A DNA stretch of 64,000 nucleotides from an uncultured Clostridia bacterium (GTDB taxonomy: Bacteria > Bacillota > Clostridia > Oscillospirales > Ruminococcaceae). The notes below the pieces were generated by a model. The model saw only the letters and a list, made by a program, of their open reading frames with translations, made no database searches and was not told where the DNA came from. Positions 1 to 7,631 of the stretch are shown here, in pieces. The stretch covers positions 1 through 64,000 of the forward strand of contig CANRKB010000004.1 of assembly GCA_947631115.1 (NCBI GenBank), in the 5' to 3' direction. How positions within the stretch are numbered: the stretch's first letter is position 1; every line of letters starts with the position of its first letter. The position numbers and the translations under genes were made by a program.

Positions 1-642
1 TTATTTAATATCTGCTATCGCATAATCTCCCAATTCGATGTTATCACCGATTTGAAATTCCAAAGGTTCCCGAAAAACCGGTCCGTCAACAGCAAGGGTG
101 TGGTATTCTCCATTCTCTCCACATATATCAATACCCGCCGATTTCATAACTGAAATTGACGTTTCATCAACAAATGTTCCCAAGAGTTCCATAGGCAAAA
201 CGCTCCGATTAACGCTTTTAATCAGGCATTTATAGCCGAGCCGAATAAGGTCGTAAACGATCTTTTCCCGCGCCTGCTGCCATAACGGAAAACAAGGAAA
301 CAATCCGACAGCTTTACAGCGGTCTTCCTCCCATTTGCGGTTTTGTTCAATATCAATATCGCCAAAACAGACCGCTTCAGCGCCCATTGCTTTTGACTTC
401 GACAAACCTGTTTCAAATGCTGTCCGATAGGTTTCCCCATTCGCCGGGCAGGCTATCATAGGAAGTCCCAGAGCTTTTGCATAACGCTCTAACATTGTGC
501 TGTCAGCGCCGTGAAAATAGGAACGTCCTACTTCCTCATTTACCATAACGACCAGACACACGGGTTCATGTCCTTGTTCCAACATCTTGTGGAGCGCCAA
601 AGTGCTGTCCTTTCCGCAACTGTATGAAATGGCAAACTTTAT
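1..642 (-). CDS. PP-loop ATPase, diphthine-ammonia ligase-like (DUF71) family
   Basis: The protein has an adenine-nucleotide alpha-hydrolase PP-loop (SYSCGKDSTLALHKM) near its N-terminus and the conserved FGDIDIE and GENGEYHTL motifs of the DUF71/Dph6 family. Bacterial members are probably ATP-dependent ligases or amidotransferases of unknown substrate, since bacteria lack diphthamide. The C-terminal stop TAA is at 1-3. The frame is open up to a TTG at 690 that overlaps the lysS stop. I prefer ATA at 642-640, because GAGGGAG (656-650) lies 7 nt upstream of it and the family typically begins right there with MKF.SYSCGKDS. Starting at TTG adds 16 residues that look unlike the family. It is the last visible gene of the ftsE-lysS run. 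Family call is firm, start is inferred. Confidence 0.8.
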   Translation of the reverse strand: MKFAISYSCGKDSTLALHKMLEQGHEPVCLVVMVNEEVGRSYFHGADSTMLERYAKALGLPMIACPANGETYRTAFETGLSKSKAMGAEAVCFGDIDIEQNRKWEEDRCKAVGLFPCFPLWQQAREKIVYDLIRLGYKCLIKSVNRSVLPMELLGTFVDETSISVMKSAGIDICGENGEYHTLAVDGPVFREPLEFQIGDNIELGDYAIADIK

Positions 643-686
643 ATAATCACTCCCTCGGTTAAATTCAAACGATTTTCGCTTTATCC

Positions 687-2207
687 TCAATCATTTATCG
701 GTCTCATTGTCGGAAACAGCAGAACATCTCTAATGCTTGCGGAATTTGTCAGCAGCATTACAAGCCTGTCAAATCCAAATCCCAGACCGCCCGTCGGGGG
801 AAGTCCGTATTCGAGCGCGGTTATGAAGTCGTCGTCAACCTGCGCGTCGTTTCCACCCTGCGCGCGCTTTGCGGCTACCTGCTTTACAAAACGCTCTTTC
901 TGGTCGATAGGGTCGTTAAGCTCGGAGAACGCATTTCCGAATTCCGTTCCGTTTATGAAATACTCAAAGCGCTGGGTAAACGCGGGATCGTCCGTCTTGC
1001 GCTTTGCAAGCGGAGAGTTCTCCACGGGATAATCGTATATTATCGTCGGCTGTATCAGCTTGTCCTCGACAAAATTCTCAAAGAACGCTATAAGCACGTC
1101 GCCCTTTGTTGAATTCGCGTTTACGCCGTCCTCAACGCCCTTTTCCTTTGCGCAGGCTCTCGCCTGCTCGTCGGTTTCCCATTCGCGGTAATCGACGCCC
1201 GCGTACTTCTTTACCGCGTCTATCATGGTAAGGCGCTCCCAGGGCTTTCCTACGGCTATCTGCTGTCCCTGATATTCAACCGTATCGGTGCCGCAGACGT
1301 TGAGGGTGACAGTCCTGTACAACTCCTCGATTAAGTCCATCATCTCAAAATAGTTGATATACGCCTGATACATCTCAATTGACGTAAATTCGGGATTATG
1401 AGTAGCGTCCATGCCCTCGTTTCTGAAAATTCTGCCGACCTCGTAGACCTTGTCAAAGCCTCCGACAATAAGCCTTTTGAGATAAAGCTCGGTTTCAATT
1501 CTGAGGTACATATCAATGTCGAGCGCGTTGTGGTGGGTCTTAAACGGTCTTGCCGCAGCGCCTATCTCTATAGGCAAAAGCACGGGCGTATCGACCTCGA
1601 CATATCCGTGACCGTCAAGGAATTTTCTTATTTCGGACAGTATCTTCGAGCGCTTTACGAAAACGTCCTTTACTTCGGGGTTTGCGATAAGATCAAGATA
1701 GCGCTTGCGGTAGCGTTCTTCCTTGTCCTTTAAGCCGTGCCACTTTTCGGGAAGCGGCAAAAGCGACTTTGAAAGCAGGACTATCTCGCTTGCGTGTACG
1801 GAAATTTCTCCCATTTTTGTCTTAAAGACAAAGCCCTTTATTCCGACAATATCGCCCAAGTCCCACTTTTTGAATGCCTTAAAGGTCTCCTCTCCTACAT
1901 TGTCTATTCTGACATAGACCTGCATTCTGTCGGAGCTGTCGCGAATGTCGATAAAGCTTGCCTTGCCCATATTTCTGCGGGTCATCATTCGTCCCGCAAT
2001 GCAGACGTCCTTGTTTTCAAGTTCTTCAAAGCGCGCTCTTATCTCGCTGTTGTGAATGTCAACAGGATACTGCGTTATAGTATAAGGGTCGTTTCCCGCT
2101 TCTTTAAGCGCGGCAAGCTTTTCGAGGCGCACTCTGTGCTGTTCGTCAAGCTCCTCTTGCGTTATTTCTGTAACTTCTGTTATTCCTTCGTTGTTATTTT
2201 CCGTCAT
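687..2207 (-). CDS. lysS: lysyl-tRNA synthetase, class II
   Basis: This is a full-length 506-residue class II LysRS, which charges tRNA-Lys in the cytoplasm. The N-terminal OB-fold anticodon-binding domain (about residues 65-150) contains the GRMMTRRNMGKASF motif. The catalytic core carries motif 2 (FRNEGMDATHNPEFT) and motif 3 (GGLGFGFDRLVM). The start ATG at 2207 lies 6 nt after the greA stop, so greA and lysS are co-transcribed, a pairing common in Firmicutes. The stop codon overlaps a possible TTG start of the next gene. Nothing is missing or unusual. Confidence 0.97.
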   Translation of the reverse strand: MTENNNEGITEVTEITQEELDEQHRVRLEKLAALKEAGNDPYTITQYPVDIHNSEIRARFEELENKDVCIAGRMMTRRNMGKASFIDIRDSSDRMQVYVRIDNVGEETFKAFKKWDLGDIVGIKGFVFKTKMGEISVHASEIVLLSKSLLPLPEKWHGLKDKEERYRKRYLDLIANPEVKDVFVKRSKILSEIRKFLDGHGYVEVDTPVLLPIEIGAAARPFKTHHNALDIDMYLRIETELYLKRLIVGGFDKVYEVGRIFRNEGMDATHNPEFTSIEMYQAYINYFEMMDLIEELYRTVTLNVCGTDTVEYQGQQIAVGKPWERLTMIDAVKKYAGVDYREWETDEQARACAKEKGVEDGVNANSTKGDVLIAFFENFVEDKLIQPTIIYDYPVENSPLAKRKTDDPAFTQRFEYFINGTEFGNAFSELNDPIDQKERFVKQVAAKRAQGGNDAQVDDDFITALEYGLPPTGGLGFGFDRLVMLLTNSASIRDVLLFPTMRPIND

Positions 2208-2213
2208 TTAAAT

Positions 2214-2702
2214 TTATTCCTCGTCTTCTTTTCTTATTTCCAGAACCTTGAACTGTATAACTCCGACGGGCGCTTCTACGTCTACCACGTCGCCGACCTT
2301 TTTGCCCATTATCGCCGCGCCTATGGGGCTTTCGTCGGACATTTTGCCGTTGTTTATATCGGCTTCTTTTGTGCCGATTATTTTAAATTCCATTTCCTGA
2401 TTCATTTCAATATCGAGAATTTTAACGGTAGTTCCTATTCCGACTTTCTCGGTTGAAATATCATCATCATCAATAACCTGCGCATGAGCAAGGGTCGCCT
2501 CTATCTCGGCGATTCTCGACTCGATAATGCCCTGTTCGTTTTTGGCTTCGTCGTACTCGCTGTTTTCCGAAAGGTCGCCGAACGAAAGCGCAACTTTTAT
2601 CTTTTCAGCTACCTCGCGGCGGCGTACCGAGCGAAGCTCGTTAAGCTCCGCTTTCAGTTTTTCTTCTCCCTTTCTCGTAAGAACTGTAATAGGTTTGTTC
2701 AT
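2214..2702 (-). CDS. greA: transcription elongation factor GreA
   Basis: The 162-residue protein has the N-terminal antiparallel coiled coil with the family's acidic tip ([15 protein letters not shown]) and the C-terminal FKBP-like domain ([13 protein letters not shown]). GreA enters the RNA polymerase secondary channel and stimulates cleavage of backtracked transcripts. A ribosome binding site (GGAGG) stands just upstream of the ATG at 2702. It sits 55 bp after the protease gene and 6 bp before lysS on the same strand. I see no separate promoter in the 55 bp gap, so it is probably read from further upstream. Confidence 0.97.
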   Translation of the reverse strand: MNKPITVLTRKGEEKLKAELNELRSVRRREVAEKIKVALSFGDLSENSEYDEAKNEQGIIESRIAEIEATLAHAQVIDDDDISTEKVGIGTTVKILDIEMNQEMEFKIIGTKEADINNGKMSDESPIGAAIMGKKVGDVVDVEAPVGVIQFKVLEIRKEDEE

Positions 2703-2757
2703 AATTATCCTCCTGATGTTTTTTAATTATCGCGCATAAGCGCAGGATCTTTCATGT

Positions 2758-3957
2758 TTAATTTGCGCCGTTTCCCGAAAAAATAACCTCAAGCGCCTTT
2801 ATAAGCTGGGTGTCGGCTTCATGCTCCACATATCCCACATACATGCCTGCGGGAAGCTCTACGACATAATCGGGGTTTATTCCCGTTTTGTCATATGAGT
2901 CGGACTTTGAGGGAATGACCTTTGCGGTCGATATAGAAAGCGCAGCTCCGTCGGGAAACTCATAGGTTGTAACGACAGTAGCTTTTCCGCTTGTCTTTGT
3001 TCCTACAAGCACCGCGTTGCCCTCGTCTTTAAGCGCAACGGCGAACAACTCAGCCGCAGAAGAAGTTCCCGAATCCAGAAGAACGGCTACGGGAATGTCG
3101 AGCTGCTGCTCCGAATCCGTTTCAATAAGCGGCTTTACGACGTTGTTTTTATACTCCGCGCTTGCCGCAACTGCGGCGGGCAAAATACGGTTGAGCATCG
3201 GCTTTACAACCGAAAAGACCTCGCCTTTGTTCTGCCTTATGTCTATTACCAGAGCTTTAGCTTTATTCGCAAGCACGGTGTTCAAAGCGCGCGAAAACTG
3301 CTCGGCGGTTTTCTGATTGAACGAGCTTATGCGGATATAGCCTATTTTATTGGGAAGCATTTCTTCCGTAACGGATTCTATTTCCGTCTGCTGGCGTATG
3401 AGGGTCACGCTGTAGCTTTCGCTGTCGCGCAGATAACCTATTGTTATCTGCGTGCCTATTTCGCCCGATATTTTTTCAAGAGCCGCTCCTGCTTCCATTT
3501 GTGAAACGTTTCTGCCGTCTATTTCGGTTATGACGTCGCCCGTCATAAGTCCGTTTTTGTCCGCGGAGCTGTTCTTATAGACAGAGGAAACCACGAGATA
3601 CCCCGAACCGTCCTCGTATGCCTCAAAGCCCGCGCCCGTAACAACGCCGCTTTCTATCTGCTGTTTGCGGTAGTATTCGGTCGGGGTAAGATAGGTGGCG
3701 TTTCCGTCGCCTATGGAGTTTACATAGCCGCTGAGGATACCGTTATTTACGGACTCTTCATTTATAGCTCCGATATAGTTGCTGCGTATTACGGCGTCCA
3801 TCTGCCGAATTTTATCGTATGCTCCGTCATATTTCTGAGCGCTGCTTATCTTTGAATTATAGATATTCAAAGATATTGTCCACGTCAGAACAAATGTTAT
3901 CGCGCAGCCTATAGCTATAAGGCTTATAGCCACGCCCAATGAAATTTTTTTGTTCAA
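2758..3957 (-). CDS. S41 family C-terminal processing protease, membrane-anchored
   Basis: The 399-residue protein is a CtpA/CtpB-type serine protease acting outside the membrane. It has an N-terminal transmembrane anchor (about residues 7-31), a PDZ domain (about 105-190) for binding substrate C-termini, and an S41 core. The Ser of DSGTSSAAE (about residue 299-300) and the Lys of TSGKAT (about 325) correspond to the Ser-Lys dyad. In many Firmicutes ctp lies directly after ftsEX and a peptidoglycan hydrolase activator, which fits the neighbouring ftsEX here, although the usual M23 gene is absent. Which member (CtpA or CtpB) it is cannot be decided from sequence alone. Confidence 0.9.
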   Translation of the reverse strand: MNKKISLGVAISLIAIGCAITFVLTWTISLNIYNSKISSAQKYDGAYDKIRQMDAVIRSNYIGAINEESVNNGILSGYVNSIGDGNATYLTPTEYYRKQQIESGVVTGAGFEAYEDGSGYLVVSSVYKNSSADKNGLMTGDVITEIDGRNVSQMEAGAALEKISGEIGTQITIGYLRDSESYSVTLIRQQTEIESVTEEMLPNKIGYIRISSFNQKTAEQFSRALNTVLANKAKALVIDIRQNKGEVFSVVKPMLNRILPAAVAASAEYKNNVVKPLIETDSEQQLDIPVAVLLDSGTSSAAELFAVALKDEGNAVLVGTKTSGKATVVTTYEFPDGAALSISTAKVIPSKSDSYDKTGINPDYVVELPAGMYVGYVEHEADTQLIKALEVIFSGNGAN

Positions 3958-3967
3958 AATAATATCC

Positions 3968-4000
3968 TTCTTTTTTAGATGTAAGAGGTAAGAGGTAAGA
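3968..4000. repeat. short TAAGAGG tandem motif
   Basis: Three head-to-tail copies of a GTAAGAG/GTAAGAGG unit are followed by GTTCAGACCCC. The same wording appears in the ppiB terminator near 44981-45013 and near 35005-35020, so it belongs to the family of short intergenic motif arrays found throughout the window. It lies between the protease gene and the small unknown gene upstream. Confidence 0.6.
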
Positions 4001-4053
4001 GTTCAGACCCCAACCGTTATTTTCTTGCTTTTCAAAACTTAAAGCTCCAAAAA

Positions 4054-4386
4054 TTACTCCCCCGAAAAGGTATTTTCTTCCAAGTATATGCGCCGGTCTT
4101 TGTCCAGACAACTTATAATTTCATATTTGCCGTCTAATTCCGCTTGTAGTCTTTGGAGAATGGTTTCGGCTCTGTCAAAAAAATCGGAGCATTGTTTTCT
4201 TGTCCACGGAGACGGTTCGTGAGGGTCGCTCCAGTTTATAACGCCGTCAAATTCTTCACATATACAGTTCAAATCTTCCTTTAGGCTATCAGATATCGGA
4301 AGCGCACAATGATCAATTACGCCTTTATTATCCCAGAGGCAAATTCCTCCATATTCAAACTCGAACTTTAAAATCCGAACAGCCAT
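4054..4386 (-). CDS. hypothetical protein, 110 aa
   Basis: I do not recognise this family. The protein is soluble-looking and acidic, without signal peptide or membrane segment, and rich in Trp, Cys and Asp (for example LWDNKGVID, VINWSDPHEPSPW). It sits between ftsX and the S41 protease, a place usually occupied by an M23-type hydrolase activator in ftsEX operons, but it has no resemblance to that family. The start at 4386 has a poorly spaced ribosome binding site (AAAGG one base before ATG), so start placement is uncertain. It may be an inserted accessory gene; its coding quality is ordinary. Confidence 0.6.
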   Translation of the reverse strand: MAVRILKFEFEYGGICLWDNKGVIDHCALPISDSLKEDLNCICEEFDGVINWSDPHEPSPWTRKQCSDFFDRAETILQRLQAELDGKYEIISCLDKDRRIYLEENTFSGE

Positions 4387-4429
4387 ACCTTTCCCATTCT
4401 TTCATGGAGAAATAACCTTTAAACCTCTT

Positions 4430-5335
4430 TTAAACTTTCAGATACTTTCCCGTGCTTACTACCGTTCCTATTGCGCCGAGCAACGCTCCCGCAAGGCAGT
4501 TTGCTCCCAGCACTATCCACATGATATTTTCAAACGGAATGAGATTGAAAAATCCGAACATCTGCCAGAGCGAAAAGTTCTCCGCGCTGAACAGCGAAAA
4601 TACCGAATTATAAATGAACCATGTCAGTCCGAACGCCGCGCCTCCCGCGAGTACGCCTATAAACATACCCTCCACAAAGAACGGGAGCTTTATAAAGCCG
4701 TTTGTCGCGCCGACATATTTCATAATCGAAATTTCCTCGCGGCGCGCGAAAACGCTCGTTCTTATCGTATTCGATACGACAACTACGCTGACGGCTACAA
4801 GCGTCACAAGTATAGCTATAATGATTATCGAAAAGGTATTTCTTATATTTATAAGCGCCGCCGCGAAATCATAAGGCGCTTTTACCTGTTCTACTCCGTC
4901 TATGCTCGCTATGCTCTCAACGGAATATTTTATCTTTCTAAGGTCGTTTACTCTTGCAAGAAACGTTTCGGGCATAGGGTTTTCCTCAAGATAATCGAAC
5001 AGGTCCGACGCCTCGCCCATGCTCTCCTCAAATTCCTTTCGCGCTTCTTCGGCGGATTTATACACAATGTCCGTAAGATTACCGTCGCTTTCGAGAACGC
5101 TCTTTATGTGGTTTTTCTGCTCCTCTGTCGCGCCCTTTTCGACAAATATCGTAATTTCGTTTGTGTTCTCAATGTTTTTCATAATGATGTTTATGTTAAG
5201 CATAAACAACACCGTAATACTCACTTGCAGCAAGCTTACAAGCAATATGCAAAAGCTGGCGAACGACATTATGAAATTCTTCCAGACCGACCCTATTCCT
5301 TTTTTAACAAGGTAACTTACATTACTGGTCTTCAT
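4430..5335 (-). CDS. ftsX: cell division ABC transporter permease-like protein FtsX
   Basis: The 301-residue protein has the FtsX layout: a short cytoplasmic N-terminus, TM1 (about 22-45), a large extracytoplasmic loop (about 50-165), and three more TM helices in the C-terminal half. The FtsE-coupling segment RTSVFARREEISIMKYVGA precedes TM3. FtsEX signals across the membrane to activate peptidoglycan hydrolases, in Firmicutes often linked to elongation or sporulation. The start ATG at 5335 lies inside the ftsE 3' end (14 bp overlap), indicating translational coupling. Confidence 0.96.
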   Translation of the reverse strand: MKTSNVSYLVKKGIGSVWKNFIMSFASFCILLVSLLQVSITVLFMLNINIIMKNIENTNEITIFVEKGATEEQKNHIKSVLESDGNLTDIVYKSAEEARKEFEESMGEASDLFDYLEENPMPETFLARVNDLRKIKYSVESIASIDGVEQVKAPYDFAAALINIRNTFSIIIIAILVTLVAVSVVVVSNTIRTSVFARREEISIMKYVGATNGFIKLPFFVEGMFIGVLAGGAAFGLTWFIYNSVFSLFSAENFSLWQMFGFFNLIPFENIMWIVLGANCLAGALLGAIGTVVSTGKYLKV

Positions 5336-6008
5336 CGCTGCCTCCGATCACCCTGTCAAAAGTAATTGAGCCTTTGTCGAAATTTATTATTCTGCCTCCG
5401 AAATACTGCACGAGTTCATGCTCGTGGGTTATCATAATAACGGTCGTGCCGCAGCTGTTTATTTCTTTAAGAAGTCCCACAAGCTCCATAGAATGGCGCG
5501 GGTCGAGATTTCCCGTGGGCTCGTCTACAATGAGAAGTCCCGGGTCGTTTGCAAGCGCTCTCGCAATAGCGACGCGCTGCTGCTCGCCGCCCGAAAGCTC
5601 TCTTGTTTTGCTCTTGGCTTTGGTGTTAAGCTCGACAAGATTAAGCACATAAGGCACTCTTTGTCTTATGTACTTTCCCGACTGGTCGGCAATTCTCAGA
5701 ACGAACGCCACGTTTTCATAGACGGTGAAATCCTGTATAAGCCTGAACTCCTGGAACACAACGCCTATTGAACGGCGGAATTTCGCGATTTTGTTTCCTT
5801 TCATCTTTGAAAGATTATAGCCGTTTACAAATACTCTCCCCGAGGACGGCACTATCTCTCTCATCATCAGTTTCATCAGCGTCGATTTTCCCGCGCCGTT
5901 TTCTCCGACGATAAATACAAATTCTCCGTCGTTTATACGGAGATTTACGTCAACAAGCGCGTCAACTCCCCCCGAGTATCGAACGTTGACGTTTTTCATT
6001 TCTACCAT
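5322..6008 (-). CDS. ftsE: cell division ATP-binding protein FtsE
   Basis: This 228-residue ABC ATPase is the cytoplasmic partner of FtsX. It shows Walker A (GENGAGKST), the signature LSGGEQQRVAIARAL, Walker B (LLIVDEPTGNLD) and the switch His (MITHEH). The gene overlaps ftsX by 14 bp. It is the first gene of the run ftsE-ftsX-unknown-ctp-greA-lysS. Upstream lie a strong hairpin (6063-6092) and a nested-hairpin repeat (6096-6198) that separate it from the regulator gene. Confidence 0.97.
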   Translation of the reverse strand: MVEMKNVNVRYSGGVDALVDVNLRINDGEFVFIVGENGAGKSTLMKLMMREIVPSSGRVFVNGYNLSKMKGNKIAKFRRSIGVVFQEFRLIQDFTVYENVAFVLRIADQSGKYIRQRVPYVLNLVELNTKAKSKTRELSGGEQQRVAIARALANDPGLLIVDEPTGNLDPRHSMELVGLLKEINSCGTTVIMITHEHELVQYFGGRIINFDKGSITFDRVIGGSDEDQ

Positions 6009-6062
6009 TTTATAGTTCCCCCAAAATTATCTCTGATCTCAGCACCTGCAATAAACGCAAAT

Positions 6063-6092
6063 TTAGCAGCCGCAACGCCCCACGGCTGCTAA
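6063..6092 (-). terminator. stem-loop between regulator gene and ftsE
   Basis: A perfect 10-bp stem (TTAGCAGCCG / CGGCTGCTAA) with a 10-nt loop lies in the leader of ftsE and downstream of the regulator gene. The T-run after it on the minus strand is weak (ATTTGCGTTT), so it could end regulator transcripts or act as a leader structure for ftsE. Function is inferred. Confidence 0.45.
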
Positions 6093-6095
6093 CTT

Positions 6096-6198
6096 AGGCT
6101 GTCGATAAAGCCACATCTACGTTGTCAGCGTTACTGCAACAGCCACAAAGGCTAGTTGCAGCAACGCTTCCTAGTATCTGTGGCTTTCTCAACAGCCT
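6096..6198. repeat. nested-hairpin intergenic element (MITE-like), copy 1
   Basis: Ends form an imperfect 20-bp inverted repeat, 6096-6115 against 6179-6198, with 18 of 20 positions pairing. Inside is a second inverted repeat (GCGTTACTGCAAC / GTTGCAGCAACGC) around a small AGCC/GGCT hairpin. The whole element can fold into one long branched hairpin. The 33 bp at 6138-6170 recur exactly at 38053-38085 inside the ATP synthase operon. It encodes nothing. A non-autonomous transposable element or a REP-like element are both possible. Confidence 0.75.
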
Positions 6199-6236
6199 AA
6201 AAATTTACTTTTATATAGTCTGTTTTTTACTGCTTT

Positions 6237-7325
6237 TTAGAATTTAGTGGGATTTGCCGCGAGGTATTTCTTTACCATAAGCGCTATTTTGAATATAATA
6301 GCGTGGTCGAATTCTCTCAGGTCAAGTCCCGTGAGCTTTTTGATCTTGTCAAGGCGATAAACAAGAGTATTTCTATGTACAAAAAGCTTTCTTGACGTTT
6401 CGGAAACGTTCAGGCTGTTTTCAAAGAACTTCTGAATAGTAAACAGCGTTTCGTGGTCGAGCGACTCTATCGAGTTCTTCTTGAACACTTCTTTCAAAAA
6501 CGTTTCGCATAGCGTCGTCGGAAGATGATAAATAAGTCTCGCTATACCAAGGTTGTCATAAGACACGATGTTCTTGTCGGTGTCGAATACCTTTCCTACT
6601 TCAAGAGCCGTCTGCGCCTCTTTAAACGAACGCGCAAGCTCTTTTATCCCTACAATGGGCGTACCTATACCGATATTGACCTTTGTGAAAAACTCTCCCG
6701 AGAGCGTATCGGAAATGCTCCTTGCGAGCTTTTCGAGATCCTTTACGTCGATGTTGTTCTTGACTTCCTTTACAAGCACGATGTCGTTTTCGGTGATGTT
6801 GAATACAAAATCCTTGTTCTTATCTGGGAACAGGTTTTGTATAACGTCGCACGCCGAAACGTCGTTTGACGAAATAACGCTTATGAGGAAGACAACCCTG
6901 CCGATGTCGCCGTTGAAGTGAAGCTCTCTTGCCTTAACGCTTATGTCGCCGGGAAGAACGTTGTCGAGAATGATGTTCTTGACGAAATTGTTTCTGTCGT
7001 ATTTTTCGTCATAATACTGTTTGATGTTCGACAGCGAAACGGCTATAACGTTTGCATATCTTGACGCATATTCGTCCGTTCCCTCGACAAATACGGCGTA
7101 GTCGGGCTTTACGTGTATGCCGAACGGCTTATAAGTATATCCCTCGCGAATAAAGACCTCGTGAGAATCAGAAAGCTCGATCGCAAAGAAGTCGTTCCCG
7201 TTGTTCCCGACCTTTCCCAAATCACTGCAGGCGATAGTGGTTCCGTTTTCGTCGATAACGCCGACAACTCTGTTTACCGCATCTCTCATCTGATGCACGA
7301 TGCCCTGGAAAAGCCTGTTTGACAT
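6237..7325 (-). CDS. CdaR/PucR-type transcriptional regulator
   Basis: The 362-residue protein has an N-terminal sugar-diacid-recognition-like domain (about residues 3-130, MSNRLFQGIVHQMRDAVN at the start), a central GGDEF-like fold, and a C-terminal PucR-type helix-turn-helix (NVSETSRKLFVHRNTLVYRL). CdaR regulators respond to sugar acids and activate catabolic genes, but no such genes lie nearby, so its target here is unknown. The frame is open far upstream into metG, but the ATG at 7325 has an AGAGG site 8 nt upstream and matches family length. A promoter lies at 7426-7454. Confidence 0.88.
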   Translation of the reverse strand: MSNRLFQGIVHQMRDAVNRVVGVIDENGTTIACSDLGKVGNNGNDFFAIELSDSHEVFIREGYTYKPFGIHVKPDYAVFVEGTDEYASRYANVIAVSLSNIKQYYDEKYDRNNFVKNIILDNVLPGDISVKARELHFNGDIGRVVFLISVISSNDVSACDVIQNLFPDKNKDFVFNITENDIVLVKEVKNNIDVKDLEKLARSISDTLSGEFFTKVNIGIGTPIVGIKELARSFKEAQTALEVGKVFDTDKNIVSYDNLGIARLIYHLPTTLCETFLKEVFKKNSIESLDHETLFTIQKFFENSLNVSETSRKLFVHRNTLVYRLDKIKKLTGLDLREFDHAIIFKIALMVKKYLAANPTKF

Positions 7326-7425
7326 TTCTTTTACCTCTTTCGTAAATATACTTCTTGTACCTGACGCATAAGGTTCAATCAGCAAATTGCACAGTTTAAA
7401 CCCTCTTTTTTTTGCGCCTAAATAT

Positions 7426-7454
7426 ATTGTACTAAAAATGTTCAAAAAAATCAA
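7426..7454 (-). promoter_or_regulatory. sigma-A type promoter for the CdaR-like regulator
   Basis: Reading the minus strand, TTGATT (7454-7449) and TACAAT (7431-7426) are separated by exactly 17 bp. It points toward the regulator gene, whose ATG is about 100 bp downstream. Confidence 0.7.
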
Positions 7455-7502
7455 GTGTTTTTTATGAAAAATGTAAAATTTTCTTGTTTTATTTCTCCGC
7501 CC

Positions 7503-7531
7503 TTGAAAATTTGACGGATTTGTACTATAAT
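7503..7531 (+). promoter_or_regulatory. sigma-A type promoter for metG
   Basis: TTGAAA (7503-7508) and a perfect TATAAT (7526-7531) are spaced 17 bp apart. Transcription would start near 7538, giving a leader of about 95 nt before metG. The leader is too short for a typical T-box. Confidence 0.75.
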
Positions 7532-7631
7532 ATGTATAAGTATTATGCGGTTTCAAGAAGTTTTCATTATTAAGCATGTTGAGCAAAAAAATTATATCAG
7601 CTCCCGCAAAGAAAGGTGCAATCAGAAAAAT

